Positions 6,958 through 14,043 of a DNA stretch of 30,496 bases are shown one piece after another (positions within the stretch are counted from its first letter, which is position 1; the number at the start of each line of letters is the position of its first letter). The notes below the pieces were generated by a model, which saw only the letters and a list, made by a program, of their open reading frames with translations, was not told the origin of the DNA and did not search any database. Made by a program: the position numbers and the translations under genes. Source of the DNA: a virus; the IMG/VR virus record IMGVR_UViG_3300018416_002166, positions 1-30,496 of that record, one strand, 5' to 3'.

Positions 6958-7023
6958 TTGCCTGTCTTTCTTTTAGTCTTTTCCAAACTGTGCTTTCGCC
7001 TTGTTCTTCATTTTGTATATAGC

Positions 7024-8853
7024 CTATTCTTCCTTCTCTATTGATTTTTTTATCTGTTGTTTGCCGTCTTTCTCTATCCAATTTGTAACGGTCATCCTTT
7101 TTTTTTGATCTTCTACAATTTCTGTGTATTGTGGCTTGCCTTTTAGTTCTTCTTCTAATTCAGGCATAATTTTATACTTTGATTCGTCTTGGTAATCTGC
7201 TTGTGGCTTTAAGTACTTCATCCAAGGAAGTTCTTCTATTTTACCTTGCTGATGTAACTTACGTTGATACTTTACACTATTGCGATTATCTTCTGCTTTC
7301 CATTTTGTAATAGCAGCCTGCTCTTGTTCGCTTAGTCCTTGTACAAATTCTTCGTCATCTTCAGGATTTTCTACAGCAGCCTTGTTCGCAGCCTCTACCC
7401 AGTTGTTCCATTTATCTAAATCGTCACCTGGAACTTCAACTTCTTTATCGAAATCAAGTTCCATTTGATCTTCATTTTCTTCTAGTGACTTTTCATATTC
7501 AAAGCCTTCCTGAAGCATTTCAGAAAGACTTTGTTCTTTATTGTTATCTGGGTCTACGTCTGACCAAAGTAAGTATTGGTTAGAGTTTTTTTTTGAAAGG
7601 ACCGGCGGAACGTTTTCAGCAATTTTCTTTGCTCTATCAAACTCATTGTTTAGTCGATGTGCTTCGTTCCATTGTTCTTCTGTGTATGGTGGTTCAGGGT
7701 CGTTAGGATCTTCTGGATCCGGATCTGGCTTTCCCGGCAAACTACCGCCTTTACCTTCTCTTGCATACTGAAAACTATACTGCGATGCAATAAGCAATAA
7801 TACTGCTAAAGGATCAAACACAAAGATAATAATAATGATTACCCAACGCACTGCGGCTTCTAGTAAATCATTATCAGCATTTTCACCGTAAATAAATTCA
7901 GCAATATATTTAATTGGTCCTACTTCTGCTTCTAATTTACGATACTCTTTTTCGTAACCAAACTTTTCTTCATTGACAGCATCAATTTTTGTTTGTTCTG
8001 TTTCAATAAATGTTTCTAGTTCAGTAATACGTCCATCGATATCTTCTGTCTTATTATTTGCTTGATTACGCAAATCATTAATACGTTGATTGATAGAAGC
8101 AATGTCAGCACTATATTTGTCATCAATTGCTTTTAGATCTTTATCTAATTGCGTGTTGATAGCAAGTATTTCTTTTTGTGCTCTTGAAGCAACACTTAGT
8201 TCGTTATTCTTTGCTTTAGTAACGGCTGCTTCATATTCTTTAGATCCGCCGAAAGACCCTTCAAATTTTTTCTCAGCGGCAGCAATTTCTGCATCACGTC
8301 TGTCTTGTGCTTGTTTGATACGTGTTTGTTGCTGTTCTACTTTAAACTTTGCATCTGCTCTTAATGCATCTTTTTCTTTGTTAATACGAGCATAAATTTT
8401 GTCTAAGCCTTCTTGTTCTTTATCGATAAGTCCGTCAACTCTAACGTCCTCACCTTTCATTAGTCGATCAAGTTCGCCGCGCCATCTTTCAATTTTTGCT
8501 TGGCTACGTGTTTCCTTATCATTAAGTGTATCGATAAGAGCAACTTGTTCTTGTGATAGGCTAGTCTGTTCAATGTGTGCTTTAGATAAGAATCCAAAGA
8601 TACCCATTGATGTAATAAACATAAGAACTAGTACTGCTACTGCTAGGTAACTTTTAAGCCACCATACAGCACGACTCCAATGTCTGTGAAGCCAAACTGC
8701 TGTAACTAGTTTTCCTACTTCTAATGCTACACCCATTACTATGATGGGAATAACAGCGGCTGCGAAGATCGCGGCAAGTCCTGCGACTGAGTAGTATATC
8801 GCAATTGCACTAATAGTTAGTGCGCATATAAATGTTAATATTCCTAGTACCAT
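7024..8853 (-). CDS. Large coiled-coil membrane protein (DUF4407-like layout)
   Basis: This 609-residue protein is of unknown function. Three membrane segments lie near residues 4-24, 26-47 and 66-88. A long charged coiled coil follows (about 95-315), with repeats of the kind KAKNNELSVASRAQKEI. A fourth membrane segment at about 337-356 reads WVIIIIIFVFDPLAVLLLIA. The C-terminal 240 residues are acidic and low in hydrophobics, with many Pro/Asp/Glu (GKPDPDPEDPNDPEPPY). The arrangement recalls DUF4407 proteins, and similar membrane coiled-coil proteins occur in T4-like marine phages. No Shine-Dalgarno is seen: AATAAATA lies 7 bases before the ATG, suggesting a near-leaderless late transcript. 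It may act on the inner membrane during infection (inference). Confidence 0.75.
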   Translation of the reverse strand: MVLGILTFICALTISAIAIYYSVAGLAAIFAAAVIPIIVMGVALEVGKLVTAVWLHRHWSRAVWWLKSYLAVAVLVLMFITSMGIFGFLSKAHIEQTSLSQEQVALIDTLNDKETRSQAKIERWRGELDRLMKGEDVRVDGLIDKEQEGLDKIYARINKEKDALRADAKFKVEQQQTRIKQAQDRRDAEIAAAEKKFEGSFGGSKEYEAAVTKAKNNELSVASRAQKEILAINTQLDKDLKAIDDKYSADIASINQRINDLRNQANNKTEDIDGRITELETFIETEQTKIDAVNEEKFGYEKEYRKLEAEVGPIKYIAEFIYGENADNDLLEAAVRWVIIIIIFVFDPLAVLLLIASQYSFQYAREGKGGSLPGKPDPDPEDPNDPEPPYTEEQWNEAHRLNNEFDRAKKIAENVPPVLSKKNSNQYLLWSDVDPDNNKEQSLSEMLQEGFEYEKSLEENEDQMELDFDKEVEVPGDDLDKWNNWVEAANKAAVENPEDDEEFVQGLSEQEQAAITKWKAEDNRNSVKYQRKLHQQGKIEELPWMKYLKPQADYQDESKYKIMPELEEELKGKPQYTEIVEDQKKRMTVTNWIEKDGKQQIKKSIEKEE

Positions 8854-8863
8854 TGTTAATTAT

Positions 8864-9301
8864 TTATTTTCCATACCAATGCCAATTACTGGCTATATTA
8901 TCATAACAAGCGGTAACACTCATTGTTTTCCGCTTGCCGTAAGCGATTGCTTGTAAATGTAGTTGTCTACAATAACCATTGCTTTTTGGCCAGGTCATTA
9001 CAGGCACACTAAACCCACTTGCATCGTCCATATACCACTTTACTTTATCACCATTTTCTGCGTATTCTACTGCGTGAATAATGCTTTGATAATAAGCGGA
9101 TTTTTGTCTATCGCTTAGTTTCTTGTTCCAACCAAAAGAAAAGTCTACAACCCGGCTGGATAGGTTATTACCACTGTATTCAAAGAACTTAGGTTCCCAA
9201 ATGTTTTCTGCTATTGCTGAAGTACTAATAAGAAATGCCAGTGTTAACGATTTCCCAAGTACCATCAGGCTTTTGACAACTGACGCCTTTACGTTGAACA
9301 T
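8864..9301 (-). CDS. Exported protein resembling bacterial surface-antigen domains
   Basis: The 145-residue product has a signal peptide (hydrophobic 13-29, cleavage near AIA-EN). Its mature part resembles the C-terminal domain of rickettsial 17-kDa/RT0821-type surface antigens: LSDRQKSAYYQSIIHAVEYA, then KVKWYMDDASGFSVPV, GYCRQLH and SVTACYD. The family pairs W-x-(D/N)-x-x-(S/T)-G with CR and AC motifs. The likeness is by pattern only. The start at 9299-9301 has a strong AGGAGGT Shine-Dalgarno, so the 77-base overlap with the upstream lipoprotein gene looks real. Probably periplasmic or outer-membrane associated. It lies among other exported phage proteins; function unknown. Confidence 0.7.
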   Translation of the reverse strand: MFNVKASVVKSLMVLGKSLTLAFLISTSAIAENIWEPKFFEYSGNNLSSRVVDFSFGWNKKLSDRQKSAYYQSIIHAVEYAENGDKVKWYMDDASGFSVPVMTWPKSNGYCRQLHLQAIAYGKRKTMSVTACYDNIASNWHWYGK

Positions 9302-9557
9302 CGTGACCTCCTATCTTCATCCAATAATCAAATTCTCCACAGTTTGGTGCCATTCCGCTTTTAGGATAAAAATGTTTCTTTATCATATCGTCAGTACACT
9401 CAACTCTAGTTTTACTTGTAACTGTGGCCCCATTTTCAACTACAATATCTTCCGTAGTATGACAGTATTGTGGCTTCTCAGCAGATACAAACTCTTGCTT
9501 TGTAGCACATCCACCAAGCAATGCTAAGCCGGCCAATAGTATGGCGAGCCTATACAT
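9225..9557 (-). CDS. Lipoprotein with surface-antigen-like C-terminus
   Basis: The 110-residue product begins MYRLAILLAGLALLGGCATK, a textbook lipoprotein signal with lipobox LGGC (Cys17). The C-terminal GVSCQKPDGTWEIVNTG resembles the end of 17-kDa surface-antigen-type domains (C-x-x-x-DGxW). Four further Cys residues lie in the mature part and could pair. The ATG overlaps the stop of the preceding lipoprotein gene (TAATG), and the next exported-protein gene starts inside this one. The three are therefore one coupled envelope operon behind the promoter at 10084-10112. Localisation is well supported; function is unknown. Confidence 0.75.
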   Translation of the reverse strand: MYRLAILLAGLALLGGCATKQEFVSAEKPQYCHTTEDIVVENGATVTSKTRVECTDDMIKKHFYPKSGMAPNCGEFDYWMKIGGHDVQRKGVSCQKPDGTWEIVNTGISY

Positions 9558-10048
9558 TATTGCACCTGCTTGGCTTCTTGGATTAACCTATCGAATACAT
9601 CGAGCGGCATCTTAATTCGTACATAAGTGTGTACTCGGCCTGTACTAGCCAATTGATATGAGTACTTTTTAACTTCAAGATGTTCTCTAATAGTTGTATT
9701 CTTTACGAGATGTTCTACCTTAGTACGATCAGTTCTTTTGTCGTTCTGAATGTCGACGGTAGTTGAACTGTTTACAGTACCATTTATTCTTTCTGCAAAG
9801 CCTTTTACAGCAAATGCATAAGCCTGAGATTCACTTGCTTGTTCATAGATACTTTCACCCATACCACAAGCATAAGCATAATCGTCTTTCCAAAATAGGA
9901 AGCCTTCTGAACCAATTTGTTCACAGTCAACATACCAATTTGGATTAGCCTTTGTTTCACGTATTTCGATTGTCTTCATTGACGTACAAGCACCAAGCAT
10001 ACTCAGTGTTACTACAGCCAACATTGCCTTTGTCATTGCCTTTTTCAT
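9557..10048 (-). CDS. LPP20-like outer-membrane lipoprotein
   Basis: The 163-residue product has a lipoprotein signal with lipobox LGAC (Cys21). The mature part follows the LPP20/FlgP pattern: PNWYVDC near the start, then ACGMGESIYEQASESQAYAF and VKGFAERINGTVNSSTT. A later stretch LVKNTTIREHLEVKKYSYQ and a closing beta segment THTYVRIKMP-type (VHTYVRIKMPLDVF) complete it. In bacteria, LPP20-family lipoproteins accompany CsgG-like FlgO/FlgT proteins in outer-membrane assemblies, which is interesting given csgG in this window. It is the first gene after a sigma70 promoter and is coupled to the next lipoprotein gene. The family call is moderate; export is firm. Confidence 0.7.
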   Translation of the reverse strand: MKKAMTKAMLAVVTLSMLGACTSMKTIEIRETKANPNWYVDCEQIGSEGFLFWKDDYAYACGMGESIYEQASESQAYAFAVKGFAERINGTVNSSTTVDIQNDKRTDRTKVEHLVKNTTIREHLEVKKYSYQLASTGRVHTYVRIKMPLDVFDRLIQEAKQVQ

Positions 10049-10083
10049 AGTTTTACCTTTCCGGTTTTGTATTTAACAAGTAT

Positions 10084-10112
10084 ATAATACTACAAATAAA
10101 CATACTTGTCAA
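10084..10112 (-). promoter_or_regulatory. Sigma70 promoter for the lipoprotein operon
   Basis: The minus strand reads TTGACA, 17 bases, TATTAT. The ATG of the LPP20-like gene is about 36 bases past the -10. Confidence 0.75.
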
Positions 10113-10132
10113 TAGTTAATTTTCCAAAATGA

Positions 10133-10708
10133 TTATCTGGAAACATAAAATATATGCAATCCAATCCTTCCAATTAGATGCATACTCCTATTCCAACTAG
10201 GATCAACATAAGTTGCGTGGTAGTGTGTTGAACCATCTGAAATGCCTCTAAGATAATCAAAGTTGTACATCTTGTAAGCAATTTCTTGTGCAACTAACCA
10301 CTTGTCGCCACTTGGCTGATCGTCGGGTTTGCCATCACAGTACCAACTGAACTGGCATCGGTTTCGGATAGGAACTTCTTTTCCTTTTTCTTCCTTCCAC
10401 CATTTTGAAATCGGGCCTTGTTTTACTACACTACAAACATCGTTTGGATAACGTGTGTCATATACTCTGTTTAATACTACATCGGCAACTGCTGCCATTC
10501 CAGCAAGATTGTCCGTACGTGATTCATAATAAATGTTTTGTGCTAAACAAAACTCCTGCGGATTAGATTCAGCAGTATAATATTGAGTTGTCGTAGCGTC
10601 CGTTTTGTCCATCAATGTCTCGGTTCGTGCATCTAGAGCAAATACGGTAGACACAGTCGCGATAACAATCATAATTGTTAATGATGAATATTTCATAATA
10701 TTGTACAT
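10133..10708 (-). CDS. SleB-type cell wall hydrolase
   Basis: Hydrolase_2 (SleB) enzymes are lytic transglycosylases or amidase-like hydrolases of peptidoglycan. The 191 residues have an N-terminal signal segment (about 6-25, cleavage near VFA-LD). The family core is LAQNIYYESRTDNLAGMAAVADVVLNRV with the predicted catalytic Glu62. It continues with YPNDVCSVVKQ, CQFSWYCDGKPDD and the closing HYHATYVDPSW. The start may be the ATG at 10708 or the in-frame ATG at codon 5, which has the better-placed AGGA; both keep the signal. Because it has its own signal peptide it would reach the periplasm without a holin. It may serve in host lysis or envelope remodelling. Confidence 0.88.
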   Translation of the reverse strand: MYNIMKYSSLTIMIVIATVSTVFALDARTETLMDKTDATTTQYYTAESNPQEFCLAQNIYYESRTDNLAGMAAVADVVLNRVYDTRYPNDVCSVVKQGPISKWWKEEKGKEVPIRNRCQFSWYCDGKPDDQPSGDKWLVAQEIAYKMYNFDYLRGISDGSTHYHATYVDPSWNRSMHLIGRIGLHIFYVSR

Positions 10709-10749
10709 CCTATATTTAAAAGTGTAAATTTTATAGAAAACATAGCAGT

Positions 10750-11214
10750 TTAGTTACGTCTCATCTGTGAGATTTCAGTAGCCTGTTTTCTACCCGTCTT
10801 GTCATCGTCATCTGCAAACACAGGAACAAGATTACTTTTGTGCATCATTGCAATACCAACAAGTTTTCGTTCTCCTGTATATTCCATACGTTCTTTCTTA
10901 GTACAAGGAGCAAAGGTATGCTCACTCTTAAGACTAGGAATGTTTTCTGTTTCTCTTCGTGGAGGCCCACTGTAATTCCAAGGTGTACTCACCACTGTTT
11001 CTGTCTTACGTTTAGGTTTGAATTCTCCTCGCATATACTTTACAAAGTCATCTAGTTTCTCAAACTGAAAACTGTGCAGGTTTTTCTTACGCATACTTTT
11101 ATTATGCTGTCGCCATTGTACTTCATACTTTTTAAGTTGTGATTCAGTCACTGGCTTTTTCTTACGTTTCTTTGTGTTGATGGTTGTAAGACCACGTGCA
11201 AGATGCATTGTCAT
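10750..11214 (-). CDS. Conserved phage protein, basic, function unknown
   Basis: The product is 154 residues, strongly basic in the N-terminal half (INTKKRKKKPVTESQLKKYE). The C-terminal part, ERKLVGIAMMHKSNLVPVF, ends with EISQMRRN, a pattern I associate with a conserved hypothetical protein of T4-like marine phages. No signal or membrane segment is seen. Nucleic-acid binding is possible from its charge but not shown. It lies directly after the SWIM mini-protein gene (the SWIM stop is one base upstream of this ATG), so the two are translated together. Confidence 0.75.
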   Translation of the reverse strand: MTMHLARGLTTINTKKRKKKPVTESQLKKYEVQWRQHNKSMRKKNLHSFQFEKLDDFVKYMRGEFKPKRKTETVVSTPWNYSGPPRRETENIPSLKSEHTFAPCTKKERMEYTGERKLVGIAMMHKSNLVPVFADDDDKTGRKQATEISQMRRN

Positions 11215-11215
11215 A

Positions 11216-11476
11216 TTAGGCTCCTAGTGCGTAATCGTGAATGTTAAAGTCATCGGCACAAACTGCTTGCCAACGTTCTGCAATAGCTCTAGTGTGTTTA
11301 CACTTACCGTGCATTGTCATACCCATACAATCGCAAGTAAAACCTTTTTTAGTAAATTCAACTGTGTATGAATTACCACGACTGCCTTCTACAGGATATT
11401 GTGTATCCACTGCCCAGTGTTTACTCATATCCATAAAATCTACTTTGAGATATCTTGGTCCGTATTTTGATTTCAT
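11216..11476 (-). CDS. SWIM-type zinc-finger mini-protein
   Basis: The 86-residue product carries a SWIM motif C-x-C-x8-C-x-H (C48, C50, C59, H61) in FTCDCMGMTMHGKCKH, preceded by a short beta segment YTVEFTKKG as in SWIM domains, which bind DNA or proteins. I take the ATG at 11474-11476. A longer in-frame start at 11569 would run into the hydrolase gene, and a promoter sits immediately before the shorter start. There is no Shine-Dalgarno: a TATACT -10 ends only 6 bases before the ATG, so the mRNA is probably leaderless. It may be an early regulator or host-protein binder (inference). Confidence 0.78.
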   Translation of the reverse strand: MKSKYGPRYLKVDFMDMSKHWAVDTQYPVEGSRGNSYTVEFTKKGFTCDCMGMTMHGKCKHTRAIAERWQAVCADDFNIHDYALGA

Positions 11477-11482
11477 AATATT

Positions 11483-11511
11483 AGTATACCTTCTTTTATG
11501 GAAGTTGTCTA
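11483..11511 (-). promoter_or_regulatory. Sigma70-like promoter for the SWIM gene
   Basis: The minus strand reads TAGACA, 17 bases, TATACT, followed by 6 bases and then the ATG at 11476. The predicted start site falls at or next to the ATG. Confidence 0.65.
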
Positions 11512-12155
11512 GCGTTAATTGTGTCCAATATGATTGCACTATATTTCTCATTAGTACTCCAAGGAGCAATATGAGGAACTAGCAATTCATAATTCCAACT
11601 TTCAACCCAATCACTTTGTCTTGCTCTTTCTGCTCGAAAGTCTGCATATGCAGGATGCCTATTTAGAATATCAATAGCATCTTGTACACTTTGACACTTT
11701 GTTGGATAAGTTCTTACACCAAACCTAGCATCGGGTAGATCTAAGGGTTTGAGTTGTGGGACTTTAGGATCCCAGGTTCTAATACCAAAAAGATTATTAC
11801 CTTCTTTACTAAATCTACTTGTACCCCAACCACTTTCAATACCTGCCATTGCAATAATCAAACCTTTTGGAATACGTTCATCGTGATGTACTGTAAAGTT
11901 AAGATAATCAACACAATCGCTAACTGCTTGTGTAAATGTTTCGGGTGAGTTGTATTTGAAATCTGGTTCGTGCAATCCAAGATTTTTTGCACGGTCTAAT
12001 AGTATGCTTTCAACTTTATATACTAATTTGTCTACTGTGTAGTAATTTGGATAGAATGTTCCTGTTCCAAAAGAACCTGCTACACATAATATTGCAACCA
12101 ATCCAATTACTATTTTGCCTTTGATACTGCCTAAAAACCGTTTAAACTTAGCCAT
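11496..12155 (-). CDS. Bax-like glucosaminidase (peptidoglycan hydrolase)
   Basis: Glucosaminidase-family enzymes cut between N-acetylglucosamine and N-acetylmuramic acid. The 219 residues start with a positively charged N-terminus and one membrane or uncleaved signal segment (about 14-32). The catalytic domain has GLIIAMAGIESGWGTSRF (predicted catalytic Glu107) and GNNLFGIRTW, both characteristic of E. coli Bax. It continues with YPTKCQSVQDAIDILNRHPAYADFR. It would be anchored in or exported across the inner membrane. It is the first gene after the promoter at 12188-12216, and its last codons overlap the promoter of the SWIM gene. Together with the SleB-type and TIGR02594-type enzymes it is the third wall-cutting domain in this window. 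Confidence 0.88.
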   Translation of the reverse strand: MAKFKRFLGSIKGKIVIGLVAILCVAGSFGTGTFYPNYYTVDKLVYKVESILLDRAKNLGLHEPDFKYNSPETFTQAVSDCVDYLNFTVHHDERIPKGLIIAMAGIESGWGTSRFSKEGNNLFGIRTWDPKVPQLKPLDLPDARFGVRTYPTKCQSVQDAIDILNRHPAYADFRAERARQSDWVESWNYELLVPHIAPWSTNEKYSAIILDTINARQLP

Positions 12156-12187
12156 AGTTTGCCTTTCATTTAATTGTTTATAGTTAC

Positions 12188-12216
12188 ACTATACACTAAT
12201 AAAATAACGTTGTCAA
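12188..12216 (-). promoter_or_regulatory. Sigma70 promoter for the Bax-like gene
   Basis: The minus strand reads TTGACA, 17 bases, TATAGT, about 32 bases before the ATG at 12155. Confidence 0.75.
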
Positions 12217-12229
12217 GTAATTTTTATCC

Positions 12230-12257
12230 AAAAAAAAGGCACCCGAAGGTGCCTTTT
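12230..12257 (-). terminator. Rho-independent terminator after the YhhQ gene
   Basis: The stem GGCACC / GGTGCC (extended by A-T pairs) has a 4-base loop and is followed on the minus strand by eight T. It separates the transporter/peroxiredoxin unit from the Bax-like gene. Confidence 0.85.
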
Positions 12258-12276
12258 GGAAGATTATGTTCTTACT

Positions 12277-12921
12277 CTAGTTTTTCATTTTCCCTTGTAA
12301 GTATTTTAACAAGAGTCCATATGCTGGTAGGAATACAATTAAGCCAACTACAATTTTGGTTAGTGTATTGTTCTGTGCAACAATATGCCAGTTCTCACCA
12401 ATCCAAGTTAAGTTGCCTTCTGCATCTGTTGAACCTGCAAATGCGACATAAAAGAATGAGTATGTATCAATGATGTTTGCGGCAATAGTAGAAATTGCTG
12501 GAGCAGCCCACCACGCACTTGATCGTTCTCTAATTGCTTGGAATACATACACGTCAAGCATTGTACCAATTGCATATGCAGTACCTGATGCAAAGCCTAC
12601 TCTGTATGCGTGTTCGTCACCTAGTGCTAATAGCACAAGTACCGAAGCAATAATTGCAGGAATAATTGCCATTGCAACAACGGCTCTACCTGCTTCTTTA
12701 CCAACCATCCTTACTGTAAGGTCAGTTGCTACAACAACGATCGGAAACGTAAACGCTGCCGCCGCTAGTGGAAATGATCCAAACAAGGGCAATTCTGCAC
12801 CTGGAAATAAATCAAATCTAATAGTTACTAGATAATTTGACACAGCAATAACCAGCGTGTGTAAAATAACTAGATTTCTAACTAGTGCCTTATCGACACC
12901 ATTTAGTAATGTTGTGAACAT
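12277..12921 (-). CDS. yhhQ: YhhQ/VUT-family queuosine-precursor transporter
   Basis: YhhQ proteins import the queuosine precursors preQ0/preQ1 across the inner membrane for tRNA or DNA modification. The 214-residue product has about six hydrophobic helices. It carries the family signature FPIVVVATDLTVRMVGKEAGRAVV (about residues 59-82) and later IRERSSAWWAAPAISTIAANIIDT. The length is normal for the family (E. coli about 220). The start has AAAAGGAG six bases upstream. It follows the peroxiredoxin gene by 21 bases and ends at a strong terminator. No queuosine biosynthesis gene is seen in the window. In phages such transporters may feed tRNA modification or 7-deazaguanine DNA modification; which applies here cannot be told. 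Confidence 0.88.
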   Translation of the reverse strand: MFTTLLNGVDKALVRNLVILHTLVIAVSNYLVTIRFDLFPGAELPLFGSFPLAAAAFTFPIVVVATDLTVRMVGKEAGRAVVAMAIIPAIIASVLVLLALGDEHAYRVGFASGTAYAIGTMLDVYVFQAIRERSSAWWAAPAISTIAANIIDTYSFFYVAFAGSTDAEGNLTWIGENWHIVAQNNTLTKIVVGLIVFLPAYGLLLKYLQGKMKN

Positions 12922-12942
12922 ATGTTCTCCTTTTTATTTTTA

Positions 12943-13500
12943 TTATGCTGCCGCAGTGTTATCGTTGGCAGTTAGGTAGTTCATTACATTTTCTGGTGAT
13001 GTTTCACCATATGGATCGTCATTTTCTAATGACGCTTCAGGCTCCACAAAACCCTTTTCAACTACGCCGTCGTTGATTACAACAGCGAAACGTCTTGAAC
13101 GCATACCAAATCCTTTATGCTTAAAGTCAATAAGCATACCTAATGATTCTGCAAGTTCTCCGTTACCATCTGGAATAACTTTTACGTTCTGAATACCAAG
13201 GTGTTGTGCCCAAGCATTCATTACGAAACTATCATTAACACTTGACACATAAATTTCGTCAATGCCTAAACGTGATGTGATAGTTTGGTAATTCTCTTCG
13301 AACCCTGGAAGTTGATAAGTGCTGCAAGTTGGTGTAAATGCTCCTGGCAAAGAAAATACAATTACTCTTTTACCTGCAAATAGATCATCAGTAGTCTTAC
13401 CTACAAATTCTCCACCAATTGGACAGCCGCCTTCTTCTGGTTCTTCATCGCCTACTCTACACTGAAAGGTAATAGTAGGAATCTTTATTTCTTCGATCAT
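12943..13500 (-). CDS. Peroxiredoxin (Prx5 type)
   Basis: Peroxiredoxins of the Prx5/hybrid class reduce hydrogen peroxide and organic peroxides using glutaredoxin or glutathione. The 185-residue product has the active-site motif FSLPGAFTPTCS with the peroxidatic Cys59. Typical downstream elements are present: ELPGFEENYQ-like QLPGFEENY, then VNDSFVMNAWAQHLG and GFGMRSRRFAVVINDGVVE. The end is a low-complexity tail (TANDNTAAA). Two further Cys (14 and 26) lie in an N-terminal segment. It lies behind a near-consensus promoter and upstream of the YhhQ gene. A glutaredoxin encoded at 16671-16922 could be a reductant. It presumably protects the infected cell from oxidative stress. Confidence 0.93.
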   Translation of the reverse strand: MIEEIKIPTITFQCRVGDEEPEEGGCPIGGEFVGKTTDDLFAGKRVIVFSLPGAFTPTCSTYQLPGFEENYQTITSRLGIDEIYVSSVNDSFVMNAWAQHLGIQNVKVIPDGNGELAESLGMLIDFKHKGFGMRSRRFAVVINDGVVEKGFVEPEASLENDDPYGETSPENVMNYLTANDNTAAA

Positions 13501-13553
13501 AATATTTTTTAGTCCTGTAGTTATGTGCTTTAAAAGTCTTTAAAGTCTCTTGC

Positions 13554-13582
13554 ATTATAACTTATCTAACTGGCAAAGTCAA
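13554..13582 (-). promoter_or_regulatory. Sigma70 promoter for peroxiredoxin-yhhQ
   Basis: The minus strand reads TTGACT, 17 bases, TATAAT, about 54 bases before the peroxiredoxin ATG. Confidence 0.8.
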
Positions 13583-13586
13583 GTAA

Positions 13587-14012
13587 TTATTTCTGAAACT
13601 GTAAAGTGTAACTACGTCCATTATGTAAGAAACTAACTGTGCTGTGACTGTATACTTCTTTTGAAGATTCATTAAAGCGTTGTTCTCTGCGACATTGTGT
13701 CTCTACTCGGCTCTTTGCTTTGGAATTATTATGTCCAATAATGCCTCCTAGTAAAGCACCAACTGCACCACCATTGTCTACATTTTTGGTAACATTATTT
13801 CCAATGACACCACCGATAATTGCACCAGTTAGTGCATCACCTGTCTTGTCACCGCCTACTACTACGTCTTGGCATACTTCTACATAGTAAGGTGTCTTTT
13901 GTATCACAGTCTTATAATGATCCTTAACAACTTCAGCGTGTGCTGTTCCTGCAAATAAGCCTACACCTATACAGATGGCGATGACGTGAAAATAAAATTC
14001 TTTAAACTGCAT
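13587..14012 (-). CDS. Glycine-zipper exported protein (17-kDa antigen type)
   Basis: The 141 residues carry a signal peptide (hydrophobic 9-24, cleavage after AHA-EVV). A glycine-zipper two-helix domain follows at about 56-95: GDALTGAIIGGVIGNNV, then GGAVGALLGGIIGHN. This matches the Rick_17kDa_Anti / glycine-zipper 2TM pattern of bacterial outer-membrane proteins. Two Cys (48 and 107) flank the zipper. The C-terminal part, STVSFLHNGRSYTLQFQK, is a beta hairpin also seen at the end of such bacterial proteins. The gene follows ssrA directly with an AGAAGGAAC ribosome-binding site and may be transcribed with it. It probably inserts in the host envelope; its role is unknown. Confidence 0.8.
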   Translation of the reverse strand: MQFKEFYFHVIAICIGVGLFAGTAHAEVVKDHYKTVIQKTPYYVEVCQDVVVGGDKTGDALTGAIIGGVIGNNVTKNVDNGGAVGALLGGIIGHNNSKAKSRVETQCRREQRFNESSKEVYSHSTVSFLHNGRSYTLQFQK

Positions 14013-14043
14013 TTGATTGTTCCTTCTCTTGAATAAGATTAGT

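Noticed and set aside
7280-8650. Several plus-strand Ser/Leu-rich frames
   Set aside because: They are reverse shadows of the coiled-coil codons of the 609-residue gene.
11477-11569. N-terminal extension of the SWIM protein
   Set aside because: It would overlap the end of the Bax-like gene and include the SWIM promoter; the shorter start fits better.
12470-12835. Plus-strand 121-residue frame
   Set aside because: It is the reverse shadow of the transporter gene; the transporter has family signatures and a terminator.
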